From positions 1 through 8,576 of the forward strand of contig CANBEE010000108.1 of the NCBI GenBank assembly GCA_947367415.1: a DNA stretch of 8,576 nucleotides, in the 5' to 3' direction. Below the pieces are notes generated by a model, which searched no databases, was not told the DNA's origin, and worked only from the letters and a program-made list of their open reading frames with translations. The translations under genes and the position numbers were made by a program. Origin of the DNA: an uncultured Bacteroidales bacterium (GTDB lineage: Bacteria > Bacteroidota > Bacteroidia > Bacteroidales > Bacteroidaceae). Shown one piece after another: positions 1 to 7,140 of this stretch (position 1 is its first letter; each line of letters begins with the position of its first letter).

Positions 1-2573
1 CCCTTAGGAGTAATCTTACCAATGAGGATGTCACCGGGTTCTACGGTTGCACCGATACGAATGATACCGTTCTCGTCCAAATCCTTGGTCGCATCTTCGC
101 TTACATTAGGAATATCTGCCGTAAGTTCTTCCATACCACGTTTGGTCTCACGAACCTCAAGTATGAATTCCTCAACGTGAACAGAGGTAAGAATGTCTTC
201 ACGTACTACACGTTCGTTAAGTACGATAGCATCCTCATAGTTGTAACCCTTCCAAGGCATGTATGCAACCAAGAGGTTCTTACCCAACGCCAACTCTCCA
301 TTCTCAGTAGAATAGCCCTCGGTAAGGATATCACCCTTCTTGACACGCTGACCCTTCTCGCAAATAGGACGAAGGTCAATGGTCATATTCTGGTTTGTAC
401 GCTGGAACTTGGGTACTTTGTATTCCTTCAGAGCAGAATCGAAGCTTACAAATTCCTCGTCCTCTGTGCGGTCATACAATATCTTGATAGTAGCAGCATC
501 AACGTACTCTACAACACCGTCGCCTTCGGCAACAAGCTGTGTGCGTGAATCCTCTGCCAATTGCTTTTCAATACCTGTACCTACGATAGGTGCCTCGCTG
601 CGCATCAAGGGAACTGCCTGGCGCATCATGTTTGAACCCATCAATGCACGGTTAGCGTCGTCGTGCTCAAGGAATGGAATGAGTGATGCGGCGATTGATG
701 CAATCTGCTGAGGTGATACGTCCATCAGTTCTACCTCACCCGGCTCTACTACAGGGTAGTCAGCATCACGGCGAGCTTTAACCTTTTTACGGATAAAGCC
801 ACCCTTTTCATTCAGAGGAGCATTACCCTGTGCGATAATCTTGTCCTCTTCCTCTTCAGCAGAAAGATATACCAAGCCTTCAGGAGAGAGATCTACCTTA
901 GCGTTTGAAACCTTACGGTAGGGAGTCTCGATGAAGCCGAGGTGGTTGATCTTTGCGTAGATACACAGTGAAGAAATCAAACCGATGTTAGGACCTTCAG
1001 GAGTTTCGATAGGACAGAGACGACCATAGTGTGTATAGTGTACGTCGCGAACCTCGAAACCTGCACGCTCACGTGACAAACCACCAGGACCAAGTGCCGA
1101 CATACGACGCTTGTGGGTAATCTCTGCCAACGGGTTGGTTTGGTCCATGAATTGTGACAAGGCATTTGTACCGAAGAATGAGTTGATGACTGATGAAACA
1201 GTCTTTGCGTTGATCAAATCGGTCGGTGTAAATACCTCATTGTCGCGAACGTTCATACGTTCACGAATTGTACGTGACATACGTGCCAAGCCGATGGCAA
1301 ACTGATTTGCCAACTGCTCGCCTACAGTACGTACACGACGGTTACTCAGGTGGTCGATATCATCGACAACAGCCTTTGAGTTAACCAACTCAATAAGATA
1401 CTTGATAATCTCAATGATATCTTCCTTGGTGAGTACACCAACATTGATATCTGTTGTGAGATTCAGCTTCTTATTGATACGATAGCGTCCTACTTCGCCC
1501 AAGTCATAGCGCTTGTCAGAGAAGAACAGGTTGTTGATAACCTCTCGTGCACTGGCATCGTCAGCCGGGTCAGCATTACGCAGCTGGCGATAGATGTAGA
1601 GCACAGCCTCTTTCTCAGAGTTACTTGGGTCTTTCTGTAGGGTGTTGAATATAATTGAATAGTCTGACTGATTGGCATTGTCCTTGTGGAGCAGGATGGT
1701 CTCAGCACCAGACTCAAGAATTTCTTCAATAACGTCCTCATCCAATACTGTTTCACGGTCGAAGAGCACTTCGTTACGCTCGATTGATACTACTTCACCA
1801 GTATCTGCGTCAACGAAATCCTCAACACGTGTCTTTAATATTCTAGCAGCGAGCTTATCGCCGATATGCTTCTTAAGGTTTGTCTTGTTAACCTTAACTT
1901 CCTCTGCTAAGTTGAATATTTCGAGGATATCCCTATCGTTTTCAAAGCCGATGGCGCGCAGCAGAGTTGTAACAGGCAACTTCTTCTTACGGTCGATGTA
2001 AGCATACATGACATTGTTGATGTCTGTTGCAAACTCAATCCATGAACCCTTGAATGGGATGATACGTGCAGAATAGAGTTGCGTACCATTAGCATGAACG
2101 CTCTGACCGAAGAATACACCAGGTGAACGGTGCAGCTGAGAAACAACGACGCGTTCAGCACCATTGATGATGAACGTACCTTGTTCGGTCATATAGGGGA
2201 TAGGACCCAAGAAAACATCTTGTATTACTGTATCAAAATCCTCGTGGTCGGGATCTGTACAATATAGTTTCAACTTGGCTTTAAGGGGGACACAATATGT
2301 CAGTCCACGCTCCAAGCATTCATCGGTAGAATAGCGGGGCGGGTCTATATAGTAATCCAAAAATTCAAGAACGAAGTTGTTGCGGGTATCTGCTATAGGG
2401 AAATTCTCGGCAAATACCTTATAAAGACCATCATTCTTGCGCTTTTCAGGAGGAGTGTCTAGTTGGAGGAAGTCTTTAAATGACTTCAATTGTACTTCCA
2501 AAAAGTCCGGGCATTCAACCGGATTCTTAATCGAAGCGAAGTTAATTCTTTGGTTTACAGTATTTGAAGACAT
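1..2573 (-). CDS. rpoB: DNA-directed RNA polymerase beta subunit, N-terminal two thirds (3' end outside window)
   Basis: This is the beta subunit of RNA polymerase, which forms one pincer and part of the active centre of the core enzyme and is the rifampicin target. The frame is open for 857 codons from the ATG at 2571-2573 to the left edge with no stop or frameshift; the last third and the stop are outside. The start reads MSSNTVNQRINF, and no Shine-Dalgarno sequence precedes it. The rifampicin pocket is recognisable at about residues 468-505 (SQFMDQTNPLAEITHKRR, then SALGPGGLSRERAG), followed by RLCPIETPEGPNIGL. Residues matching E. coli D516, H526 and S531 are D477, H487 and S492, all wild type. 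The segment GYNYEDAIVLNERV carries the conserved active-centre Glu-Asp pair (E780, D781). It follows rplL after a 101-bp gap holding a terminator-like hairpin. The family assignment is certain. Confidence 0.98.
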   Translation of the reverse strand, partial: MSSNTVNQRINFASIKNPVECPDFLEVQLKSFKDFLQLDTPPEKRKNDGLYKVFAENFPIADTRNNFVLEFLDYYIDPPRYSTDECLERGLTYCVPLKAKLKLYCTDPDHEDFDTVIQDVFLGPIPYMTEQGTFIINGAERVVVSQLHRSPGVFFGQSVHANGTQLYSARIIPFKGSWIEFATDINNVMYAYIDRKKKLPVTTLLRAIGFENDRDILEIFNLAEEVKVNKTNLKKHIGDKLAARILKTRVEDFVDADTGEVVSIERNEVLFDRETVLDEDVIEEILESGAETILLHKDNANQSDYSIIFNTLQKDPSNSEKEAVLYIYRQLRNADPADDASAREVINNLFFSDKRYDLGEVGRYRINKKLNLTTDINVGVLTKEDIIEIIKYLIELVNSKAVVDDIDHLSNRRVRTVGEQLANQFAIGLARMSRTIRERMNVRDNEVFTPTDLINAKTVSSVINSFFGTNALSQFMDQTNPLAEITHKRRMSALGPGGLSRERAGFEVRDVHYTHYGRLCPIETPEGPNIGLISSLCIYAKINHLGFIETPYRKVSNAKVDLSPEGLVYLSAEEEEDKIIAQGNAPLNEKGGFIRKKVKARRDADYPVVEPGEVELMDVSPQQIASIAASLIPFLEHDDANRALMGSNMMRQAVPLMRSEAPIVGTGIEKQLAEDSRTQLVAEGDGVVEYVDAATIKILYDRTEDEEFVSFDSALKEYKVPKFQRTNQNMTIDLRPICEKGQRVKKGDILTEGYSTENGELALGKNLLVAYMPWKGYNYEDAIVLNERVVREDILTSVHVEEFILEVRETKRGMEELTADIPNVSEDATKDLDENGIIRIGATVEPGDILIGKITPK

Positions 2574-2611
2574 TGGGTGATGGTTTTTAGAACTTAAATT
2601 AAGATTAGGCA

Positions 2612-2651
2612 CAAAAAGGTTAAGAACCCCAAAATATGGAGATTCTTAACC
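2612..2651 (-). terminator. Terminator-like hairpin between rplL and rpoB (probable attenuator)
   Basis: Read on the minus strand, a perfect 9-bp stem GGTTAAGAA/TTCTTAACC (2643-2651 with 2618-2626) continues, after one bulged U, into a second helix CUCC/GGGG (2638-2641 with 2627-2630, one G-U pair) closing on a 7-nt loop. TTTTT (2613-2617) follows the stem directly, which is the layout of an intrinsic terminator. It lies between the rplL stop and the rpoB start in one transcription direction. Since rpoB has no obvious promoter of its own, partial termination (attenuation) seems more likely than a full stop. The stem is AT-rich and of moderate strength. E. coli has an attenuator in the same gap; whether this one works the same way is inference. 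Confidence 0.6.
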
Positions 2652-2674
2652 GTTTACCTGATAGCAGGCTGCAA

Positions 2675-3052
2675 TTACTTAAGTTCTACCTCAGCACCAG
2701 CCTCTTCGAGAGCCTTCTTCAAGTTCTCAGCCTCGTCCTTAGCAAGACCTTCCTTAACTACGCTAGGAGCACCGTCTACCAAGTCCTTAGCCTCTTTCAA
2801 ACCGAGACCGCAAACTTCCTTAACAGCCTTAACTACCTGAAGCTTAGCTGCGCCTGCGCTCTTCAATACAACATCAAAAGATGTCTTCTCTTCAGCAGCC
2901 TCAGCTGCACCAGCTGCGGGACCAGCAGCAACAGCTACAGCTGCAGCAGCGGGTTCAATACCATATTCTTCCTTAAGGATAGTTGCAAGTTCATTAACTT
3001 CTTTTACTGTCAAGTTAACAAGTTGTTCTGCAAAAGCTTTCAAATCTGCCAT
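2675..3052 (-). CDS. rplL: 50S ribosomal protein L7/L12
   Basis: L7/L12 forms the flexible dimers of the ribosomal stalk that recruit translational GTPases such as EF-Tu and EF-G. The protein is 125 residues, close to the usual 120-130. Residues 1-33 are the N-terminal dimerisation domain that docks on L10. Residues 34-54 are an Ala/Gly-rich hinge. Residues 56-125 are the globular C-terminal domain, with the conserved factor-binding stretch KLQVVKAVKEVCGLGLKEAK near 70-89 followed by DLVDGAP. It starts 38 bp after rplJ, with an AT-rich leader and no Shine-Dalgarno sequence. It is the last gene before the rplL-rpoB hairpin, which could let this multicopy protein be made in excess over RNA polymerase. 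Identification is certain. Confidence 0.98.
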   Translation of the reverse strand: MADLKAFAEQLVNLTVKEVNELATILKEEYGIEPAAAAVAVAAGPAAGAAEAAEEKTSFDVVLKSAGAAKLQVVKAVKEVCGLGLKEAKDLVDGAPSVVKEGLAKDEAENLKKALEEAGAEVELK

Positions 3053-3090
3053 TTTCGTATAATTTTAAGATTAGTTTTAATGTTAATTTA

Positions 3091-3609
3091 TTATCTCTCA
3101 CCGAGTGTCTTGAGTACTCCGTGAATGGTGTTACCACCTGATTGAAGAGCTGAAACAACGTTCTTGGCCGGTGATTGCAGCAATGCAACGATTTCGGCAA
3201 TAACTTCGTTCTTGCTCTTGATGCTTGTAAGAGCGGTGAGCTGATCTGCGCCCACATAGAAACCTTCCTCTGCATATGCAGCCTTGAGTACAGGAGTCAC
3301 AGCCTTCTTGTCAGCGTATTCCTTCAACAAACGTGCAGGAACATTAGCTGTCTCACAGAAGAACAGAGCTGTTGTACCCTTCAATGAGCCGTACAAGGGA
3401 GAGAAGTCACCTTCGAGAGACTCGAGAGCCTTCTGAAGAAGTGTGTTCTTTACCAAGACCATCTTGATCTCGGACTTGAAGCACTTTCTTCTCAGTTCGC
3501 TTGTAGCTGTTGCATTGAGAGCTGTCACGTCTACGAGGTAGAAGTGAGGATATGCCTGAATGGTTTCAGCCAATTGAGCTATAATCTGTCCTTTATCTTC
3601 CTTCTTCAT
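3091..3609 (-). CDS. rplJ: 50S ribosomal protein L10
   Basis: L10 is the base of the ribosomal stalk: its N-terminal domain binds 23S rRNA next to L11 and its C-terminal helix carries the L7/L12 dimers. The protein is 172 residues (E. coli about 165). Family features are the opening MKKEDKGQIIAQL, the central KNTLLQKALE near residues 54-63, and a helical tail from about residue 132 to the end that would hold L7/L12. The ATG at 3607-3609 is only 15 bp after the rplA stop, and rplL follows after 38 bp, so the three are surely cotranscribed. In E. coli, L10 represses its own translation through a long leader between rplA and rplJ; no such leader fits here, so any autoregulatory site must lie elsewhere. 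Confidence 0.98.
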   Translation of the reverse strand: MKKEDKGQIIAQLAETIQAYPHFYLVDVTALNATATSELRRKCFKSEIKMVLVKNTLLQKALESLEGDFSPLYGSLKGTTALFFCETANVPARLLKEYADKKAVTPVLKAAYAEEGFYVGADQLTALTSIKSKNEVIAEIVALLQSPAKNVVSALQSGGNTIHGVLKTLGER

Positions 3610-3624
3610 AACTTTCTTAGTTCA

Positions 3625-4323
3625 TTAATTTTCTTCACATGACTTGGGATCAATCTTGATACCACGACTCATGGTACTTGAAAGATAAATGCTCTTGATA
3701 TATGTACCCTTGGCTGCGCTAGGTTTCAGCTTATTGATTGTTGCAATAAACTCCTTAGCGTTCTCGCGGATAGCTTCAGGTGTGAAAGAAACCTTACCGA
3801 TAGAAGTATGTACGATACCAGACTTGTCTACCTTAAAGTCGATCTTACCCTGCTTAACTTCCTTAACAGCTTTGGCAACATCCATAGTTACAGTACCACT
3901 CTTGGGGTTCGGCATCAAACCGCGGGGACCCAATATACGACCGAGGGCACCAATCTTACCCATGATAGATGGCATAGTGATGATAACATCAATATCAGTC
4001 CATCCACCCTTTATCTTCTCAATATATTCATCGAGACCAACATAATCTGCACCAGCTTCCTTAGCTGCGGCTTCCTGATCTGATGTACAGAGTGCGAGCA
4101 CACGTACAACCTTACCAGTACCGTTGGGAAGAGATACAACACCACGAACCATCTGATTTGCCTTACGAGGGTCAACGCCCAAACGTACGTCAATATCAAC
4201 AGAAGCATCAAACTTGGTGGTAGTAATTTCCTTTACCAAGCTAGAAGCCTCCTTCAAGGTGTATACCTTACCTTCTTCAATCTTGGAAGCGGCCAACTTT
4301 TGATTTTTTGTCAGTTTACCCAT
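3625..4323 (-). CDS. rplA: 50S ribosomal protein L1
   Basis: L1 binds 23S rRNA at the mobile L1 stalk, which helps release deacylated tRNA from the E site; in many bacteria it also represses its own operon by binding the mRNA. The protein is 232 residues, the normal length. The family signature is clear at residues 120-138: IMGKIGALGRILGPRGLMP. The rRNA-binding domain I is formed by both ends of the chain (KFDASVDIDVRLGVDPRKAN near 37-56, and the tail with SSTMSRGIKIDP), and the middle of the chain forms domain II. The ATG is 15 bp after the rplK stop and rplJ follows after another 15 bp, a tight operon. The C-terminal KSCEEN tail is short and unremarkable. Confidence 0.98.
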   Translation of the reverse strand: MGKLTKNQKLAASKIEEGKVYTLKEASSLVKEITTTKFDASVDIDVRLGVDPRKANQMVRGVVSLPNGTGKVVRVLALCTSDQEAAAKEAGADYVGLDEYIEKIKGGWTDIDVIITMPSIMGKIGALGRILGPRGLMPNPKSGTVTMDVAKAVKEVKQGKIDFKVDKSGIVHTSIGKVSFTPEAIRENAKEFIATINKLKPSAAKGTYIKSIYLSSTMSRGIKIDPKSCEEN

Positions 4324-4338
4324 TCTAATTGAAGTTTT

Positions 4339-4782
4339 TTAGTTATTACCGGGGAATTCGCCCTTTACACTGATACCCATGCTGCGAGCTGTACCAGCAA
4401 CCATTGTCATGGCTGCCTCTACAGTAAAGCAGTTCAAGTCTACGAGTTTGTCCTGAGCAATCGTTCTGATCTGATCCCATGTGAGTTCAGCAATCTTCTT
4501 ACGGTTAGGCTCAGCAGAACCACTCTTTTGCTTAGTTGCTTCGAGCAACTGAATAGCAACAGGAGGAGTTTTGATAACGAAGTCGAATGACTTGTCTGAG
4601 TAATAAGTAATGATTACAGGCAGAACTTTACCCGCCTTGTCCTGGGTTCTGGCATTGAATTGCTTGCAAAACTCCATGATGTTCAAACCCTTTGAACCCA
4701 ATGCAGGACCAACGGGAGGTGATGGATTTGCAGCGCCTCCTTTAATCTGTAATTTGATTATTCCAGCAACTTCTTTAGCCAT
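4339..4782 (-). CDS. rplK: 50S ribosomal protein L11
   Basis: L11 binds the GTPase-associated centre of 23S rRNA at the base of the stalk and is the protein part of the thiostrepton site. The protein is 147 residues (E. coli 142). The N-terminal domain carries the proline-rich ANPSPPVGPALGSKGLNI at residues 18-35; prolines 22, 23 and 26 lie where thiostrepton-resistance changes are known in the family. The C-terminal half (about 75-147) is the rRNA-binding domain, including AEPNRKKIAELTWDQI and the ending GTARSMGISVKG. It begins 56 nt after the tandem nusG stops, and a stem-loop lies between them. It heads the rplK-rplA-rplJ-rplL group. The leader has no Shine-Dalgarno sequence. Identification is certain. 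Confidence 0.98.
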   Translation of the reverse strand: MAKEVAGIIKLQIKGGAANPSPPVGPALGSKGLNIMEFCKQFNARTQDKAGKVLPVIITYYSDKSFDFVIKTPPVAIQLLEATKQKSGSAEPNRKKIAELTWDQIRTIAQDKLVDLNCFTVEAAMTMVAGTARSMGISVKGEFPGNN

Positions 4783-4813
4783 TTTTCTAAATGTTTTATA
4801 TAAGAAATATACG

Positions 4814-4847
4814 AAAAATGTGATGCGATACGTAACTATCTCATCAC
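4814..4847 (-). terminator. Terminator-like stem-loop overlapping the nusG stop codon
   Basis: On the minus strand GTGATG-A-GATA pairs with TATC-G-CATCAC (4837-4847 with 4820-4830), giving 10 base pairs around one A/G mismatch with a 6-nt loop; A and then TTTTT (4814-4818) follow. The nusG stop TGA (4844-4846) and a second in-frame TGA (4841-4843) sit in the 5' arm. A ribosome finishing nusG would therefore cover the stem, which could couple translation to read-through into rplK. It could be a weak terminator, an attenuator, or part of an RNA target for L1, which binds an rplK leader in other bacteria. The structure is visible in the sequence; the function is inference. Confidence 0.5.
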
Positions 4848-5389
4848 TCTTTTTCTACCTGCATAAAGCCAAGCTCTATCGGAGTCTTTCGTCCGAAGAT
4901 CTTTACCATGACTTTCAATTTCCGTTTCTCCGTGTTGATCTCCTCAATGATTCCACTGAATCCTGAGAAAGGACCATAGTTAACCTTAACGCTTTCGCCG
5001 AGGGTGTATACAATTGTGGGCTCTTCAGCGCCAACCTCCTGCATCTCATCCACGGTTCCAAGTATACGGTTCACTTCAGATAGTCTAAGTGGCGTTGGGT
5101 TGTCTAAACCTCCGAGGAAACCCAACACGTTGGGCACATTACGAAGGTGATGAGCAACTTCGCCGACCAAAGCCACTTCCACTAATACGTATCCGGGCAG
5201 ATAACTTCTCTCCTTCACAACTTTCTTTCCGTTGCGAACTTGAACAGTCTTTTCAGTTGGAATTAAGACTTGTGATACAAAATCACCAAGGTTAGTGTGA
5301 GCTATCTCGTAATCGATATACTCTTTAACCTTGTGCTCCTTACCGCTAATGGCACGCAGTACGTACCATTTCTTCTGAACTTCTGACAT
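4844..5389 (-). CDS. nusG: Transcription termination/antitermination protein NusG
   Basis: NusG binds elongating RNA polymerase, affects pausing and Rho-dependent termination, and links polymerase to the leading ribosome. The protein is 181 residues, like E. coli NusG. The NGN domain spans about residues 6-112, with KWYVLRAISGKEHKV near 7-21, the hallmark LPGYVLVE at 64-71, and VPNVLGFLGG at 85-94. A short linker leads to the C-terminal KOW domain (about 130-175), seen as LGESVKVNYGPFSGFSGIIE. The ATG is 11 bp after the secE stop, the usual secE-nusG pairing. Two tandem TGA codons end the frame and lie within a hairpin before rplK. No paralogue-type insertion is visible, so this is the housekeeping NusG. 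Confidence 0.98.
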   Translation of the reverse strand: MSEVQKKWYVLRAISGKEHKVKEYIDYEIAHTNLGDFVSQVLIPTEKTVQVRNGKKVVKERSYLPGYVLVEVALVGEVAHHLRNVPNVLGFLGGLDNPTPLRLSEVNRILGTVDEMQEVGAEEPTIVYTLGESVKVNYGPFSGFSGIIEEINTEKRKLKVMVKIFGRKTPIELGFMQVEKE

Positions 5390-5400
5390 CGTCTACGCAA

Positions 5401-5592
5401 TTAATGAGGATAGACAAATTCCATTACAAACTGGAATACCTGATCCATAGAGAATACTACCAGTGCAATAAGAAGGGAAGCTTCTAAAACGACTATAGCA
5501 CTGCTAGTAAGCTCTTTTGATGTAGGCCACGAAACTTTATGTACAAGTTCGTTATAAGATTCTTTGCAGAGTTTTCCTATTTTCTTAAACAT
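5401..5592 (-). CDS. secE: Preprotein translocase subunit SecE
   Basis: SecE is the small essential clamp of the SecYEG channel in the inner membrane. I start it at the ATG at 5590-5592, giving 63 residues (MFKKIGKLCKESYNEL...), the usual size of single-span SecE proteins. The conserved cytoplasmic amphipathic region NELVHKVSWPTSKEL is at 14-28, followed by one membrane span at about 31-55. A frame extension reaching 5640 would add 16 residues but would run into the tRNA-Trp gene, so it is rejected. Only 18 nt of AG-rich leader separate the tRNA 3' end from this start, so release of the tRNA would create the 5' end of the secE message. nusG follows after 11 bp. Confidence 0.95.
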   Translation of the reverse strand: MFKKIGKLCKESYNELVHKVSWPTSKELTSSAIVVLEASLLIALVVFSMDQVFQFVMEFVYPH

Positions 5593-5610
5593 ACGCTTTT
5601 TCTTTTCTAG

Positions 5611-5683
5611 CACGGGAAGAGAGGCTCGAACTCCCGACACCTGGTTTTGGAGACCAGTGCTCTACCAACTGAGCTATTCCCGT
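5611..5683 (-). tRNA. tRNA-Trp (anticodon CCA)
   Basis: The minus strand folds as a full 73-nt cloverleaf. The acceptor arm is ACGGGAA/TTCCCGT with discriminator G. The D arm is GCTC/GAGC. The anticodon stem is CTGGT/ACCAG around the loop CTCCAAA, giving anticodon CCA. The T arm is CGGGA/TCTCG-like with TTCGAGC in the loop. The 3' CCA is not encoded (CTAGAAA follows). It sits between tuf and secE, an arrangement seen in several bacterial groups, and starts 2 nt after a perfect 11-bp hairpin. Confidence 0.97.
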
Positions 5684-5685
5684 AG

Positions 5686-5712
5686 ATAGACCCTACACTT
5701 GGTAGGGTCTAT
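5686..5712 (-). other. Perfect 11-bp hairpin abutting tRNA-Trp
   Basis: A perfect inverted repeat, ATAGACCCTAC (5702-5712 read on the minus strand) with GTAGGGTCTAT (5686-5696), surrounds a 5-nt loop. On the minus-strand transcript only two bases separate it from the first base of tRNA-Trp. No T-run follows on either strand, so it does not look like an intrinsic terminator. It could stabilise the 3' end of the tuf message after RNase P cuts the tRNA, or help expose the tRNA 5' end. Its function is inferred. Confidence 0.6.
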
Positions 5713-5717
5713 GGTTG

Positions 5718-5732
5718 TATCGGATACCGATA
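5718..5732 (-). other. Small inverted repeat just after the tuf stop
   Basis: TATCGG and CCGATA form a 6-bp stem with a 3-nt loop, starting 1 nt after the tuf TAA. With the larger hairpin it takes up most of the 50-nt tuf to tRNA-Trp spacer. No T-run follows. It could cap the tuf message against 3' decay, but such a short stem may also be chance. Confidence 0.4.
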
Positions 5733-5733
5733 A

Positions 5734-6915
5734 TTAGTCGATGATTTCAGTAATCTGACCAGAACCTACTGTACGACCACCTTCGCGGATAGCGAAACGG
5801 AGACCGAGGTTCAATGCTACCGGATAGATGAGCTCAACCTGAATCTCAACGTTGTCACCGGGCATTACCATCTCTGTACCTTCGGGGAGGTGGATCTCAC
5901 CTGTACAGTCCATAGTACGGAGATAGAACTGAGGACGATACTTGTTACCGAACGGAGTGTGACGGCCACCTTCCTCTTTCTTCAATACGTAGATAGAAGC
6001 CTTGAACTTAGAGTGGGGCTTGATTACACCGGGGTGTGTAATTACCATACCACGCTTGATTTCGTTCTTGTCGATACCACGGAGGAGCAGACCTACGTTG
6101 TCACCAGCTTCACCCTGATCGAGGAGCTTACGGAACATCTCAACGCCAGTTACAACTGACTTCTTGTCTTCACCAAGACCGAGGATCTGTACTTCGTCAC
6201 CTACCTTGATAACACCTGTCTCAACACGACCTGTAGCAACGGTACCACGACCAGTGATTGAGAATACGTCCTCAACAGGCATCAAGAAGGGCTTGTCCTT
6301 ATCGCGGGGAGGCTCTTGGATCCATGTGTCGCAAGCTTCCATCAACTCCATTACCTTCTCTTCCCACTCAGCAACACCGTTAAGTGCACCAAGAGCAGAA
6401 CCACGGATGATAGGAGTATCCTCTTCGAAATCATAAGAGGTGAGGAGCTCAACCATTTCCATCTCAACGAGCTCGAGCATTTCAGCATCGTCTACCATGT
6501 CGCACTTGTTCAAGAATACAACGAGGCGGGGTACGTTTACCTGACGAGCGAGAAGGATGTGCTCACGAGTCTGAGGCATAGGACCGTCAGTAGCAGCACA
6601 TACGATGATAGCACCGTCCATCTGAGCAGCACCAGTTACCATGTTCTTAACGTAGTCGGCGTGACCCGGGCAGTCTACGTGTGCATAGTGACGGTTAGCT
6701 GTCTGATACTCTACGTGAGCGGTGTTAATAGTAATACCACGCTCTTTCTCCTCGGGAGCGTTATCGATTGAATCGAAAGAACGCAACTCAGAGAGACCCT
6801 TCTTTGCCAATACAGTTGTGATGGCAGCAGTAAGAGTAGTCTTACCGTGGTCAACGTGACCGATAGTACCGATGTTTACATGCGGTTTTGAACGTTCAAA
6901 TTTTTCTTTTGCCAT
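5734..6915 (-). CDS. tuf: Elongation factor Tu
   Basis: EF-Tu is the GTPase that delivers aminoacyl-tRNA to the ribosomal A site. The protein is 393 residues, full length (family 393-409). Domain 1 shows all G motifs: P-loop GHVDHGKT at 19-26, switch I RGIT at 59-62, DCPGH at 81-85 with the catalytic His85, NKCD at 136-139, and SAL at 173-175. Domains 2 and 3 follow, with RGTVATGRVETG near 225 and the ending GLRFAIREGGRTVGSG. The start reads MAKEKFERSKPHVNIG. It lies 58 bp after tRNA-Thr with no convincing promoter between, so it is probably cotranscribed with the tRNA-Tyr-Gly-Thr operon, as tufB is in E. coli. Whether a second tuf copy exists cannot be judged here. Confidence 0.99.
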   Translation of the reverse strand: MAKEKFERSKPHVNIGTIGHVDHGKTTLTAAITTVLAKKGLSELRSFDSIDNAPEEKERGITINTAHVEYQTANRHYAHVDCPGHADYVKNMVTGAAQMDGAIIVCAATDGPMPQTREHILLARQVNVPRLVVFLNKCDMVDDAEMLELVEMEMVELLTSYDFEEDTPIIRGSALGALNGVAEWEEKVMELMEACDTWIQEPPRDKDKPFLMPVEDVFSITGRGTVATGRVETGVIKVGDEVQILGLGEDKKSVVTGVEMFRKLLDQGEAGDNVGLLLRGIDKNEIKRGMVITHPGVIKPHSKFKASIYVLKKEEGGRHTPFGNKYRPQFYLRTMDCTGEIHLPEGTEMVMPGDNVEIQVELIYPVALNLGLRFAIREGGRTVGSGQITEIID

Positions 6916-6973
6916 AGCTTTTTGTAACTTAAGTATTTATTAATAAATGTATTTCTACTTGTTTGCTATTTAG

Positions 6974-7045
<72 letters not shown>

Positions 7046-7056
7046 AACATCAAAAG

Positions 7057-7129
7057 AGCGGAAGACGGGGCTCAAACCCGCGACCCTCAGCTTGGAAGGC
7101 TAATGCTCTATCAACTGAGCTACTTCCGC
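7057..7129 (-). tRNA. tRNA-Gly (anticodon TCC)
   Basis: A 73-nt cloverleaf on the minus strand. The acceptor arm is GCGGAAG/CTTCCGC with discriminator T. The D arm is GCTC/GAGC. The anticodon stem is TTAGC/GCTGA (one G-U pair) around CTTCCAA, giving anticodon TCC. The T arm is GCGGG/CCCGT. CCA is not encoded; CTTTTG follows. It is the middle gene of the tRNA operon, 11 nt after the end of tRNA-Tyr including its CCA. Confidence 0.97.
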
Positions 7130-7140
7130 ATCTCTTTGAG

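Noticed and set aside
177..2001. Several plus-strand frames of 60-123 codons opposite rpoB
   Set aside because: All lie within the uninterrupted, highly conserved rpoB frame on the other strand and have no recognisable features.
2593..2603. CTTAAATTAAG inverted repeat in the rpoB leader
   Set aside because: It has no usable loop and only A/T-rich pairing; too little to call an operator or structure.
2636..3124. Plus-strand 162-codon frame opposite rplL
   Set aside because: It is the antisense shadow of rplL, Cys/Ser/Leu-rich and without domain features; it also starts inside the terminator-like hairpin.
4783..4815. TATATTTC in the rplK leader as a promoter
   Set aside because: It has one mismatch to TAnnTTTG and lacks a -33 element at the right distance.
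5593..5640. A longer SecE start 16 residues upstream
   Set aside because: The extension would be encoded by the 3' half of the tRNA-Trp gene and has no family support; the start at 5592 gives the normal SecE length.
6935..6951. AT-rich palindrome and a TACATTTA box upstream of tuf as a separate tuf promoter
   Set aside because: The box deviates from TAnnTTTG at its last base and no TTTG lies about 19 bp upstream; the palindrome is pure A/T and easily arises by chance.
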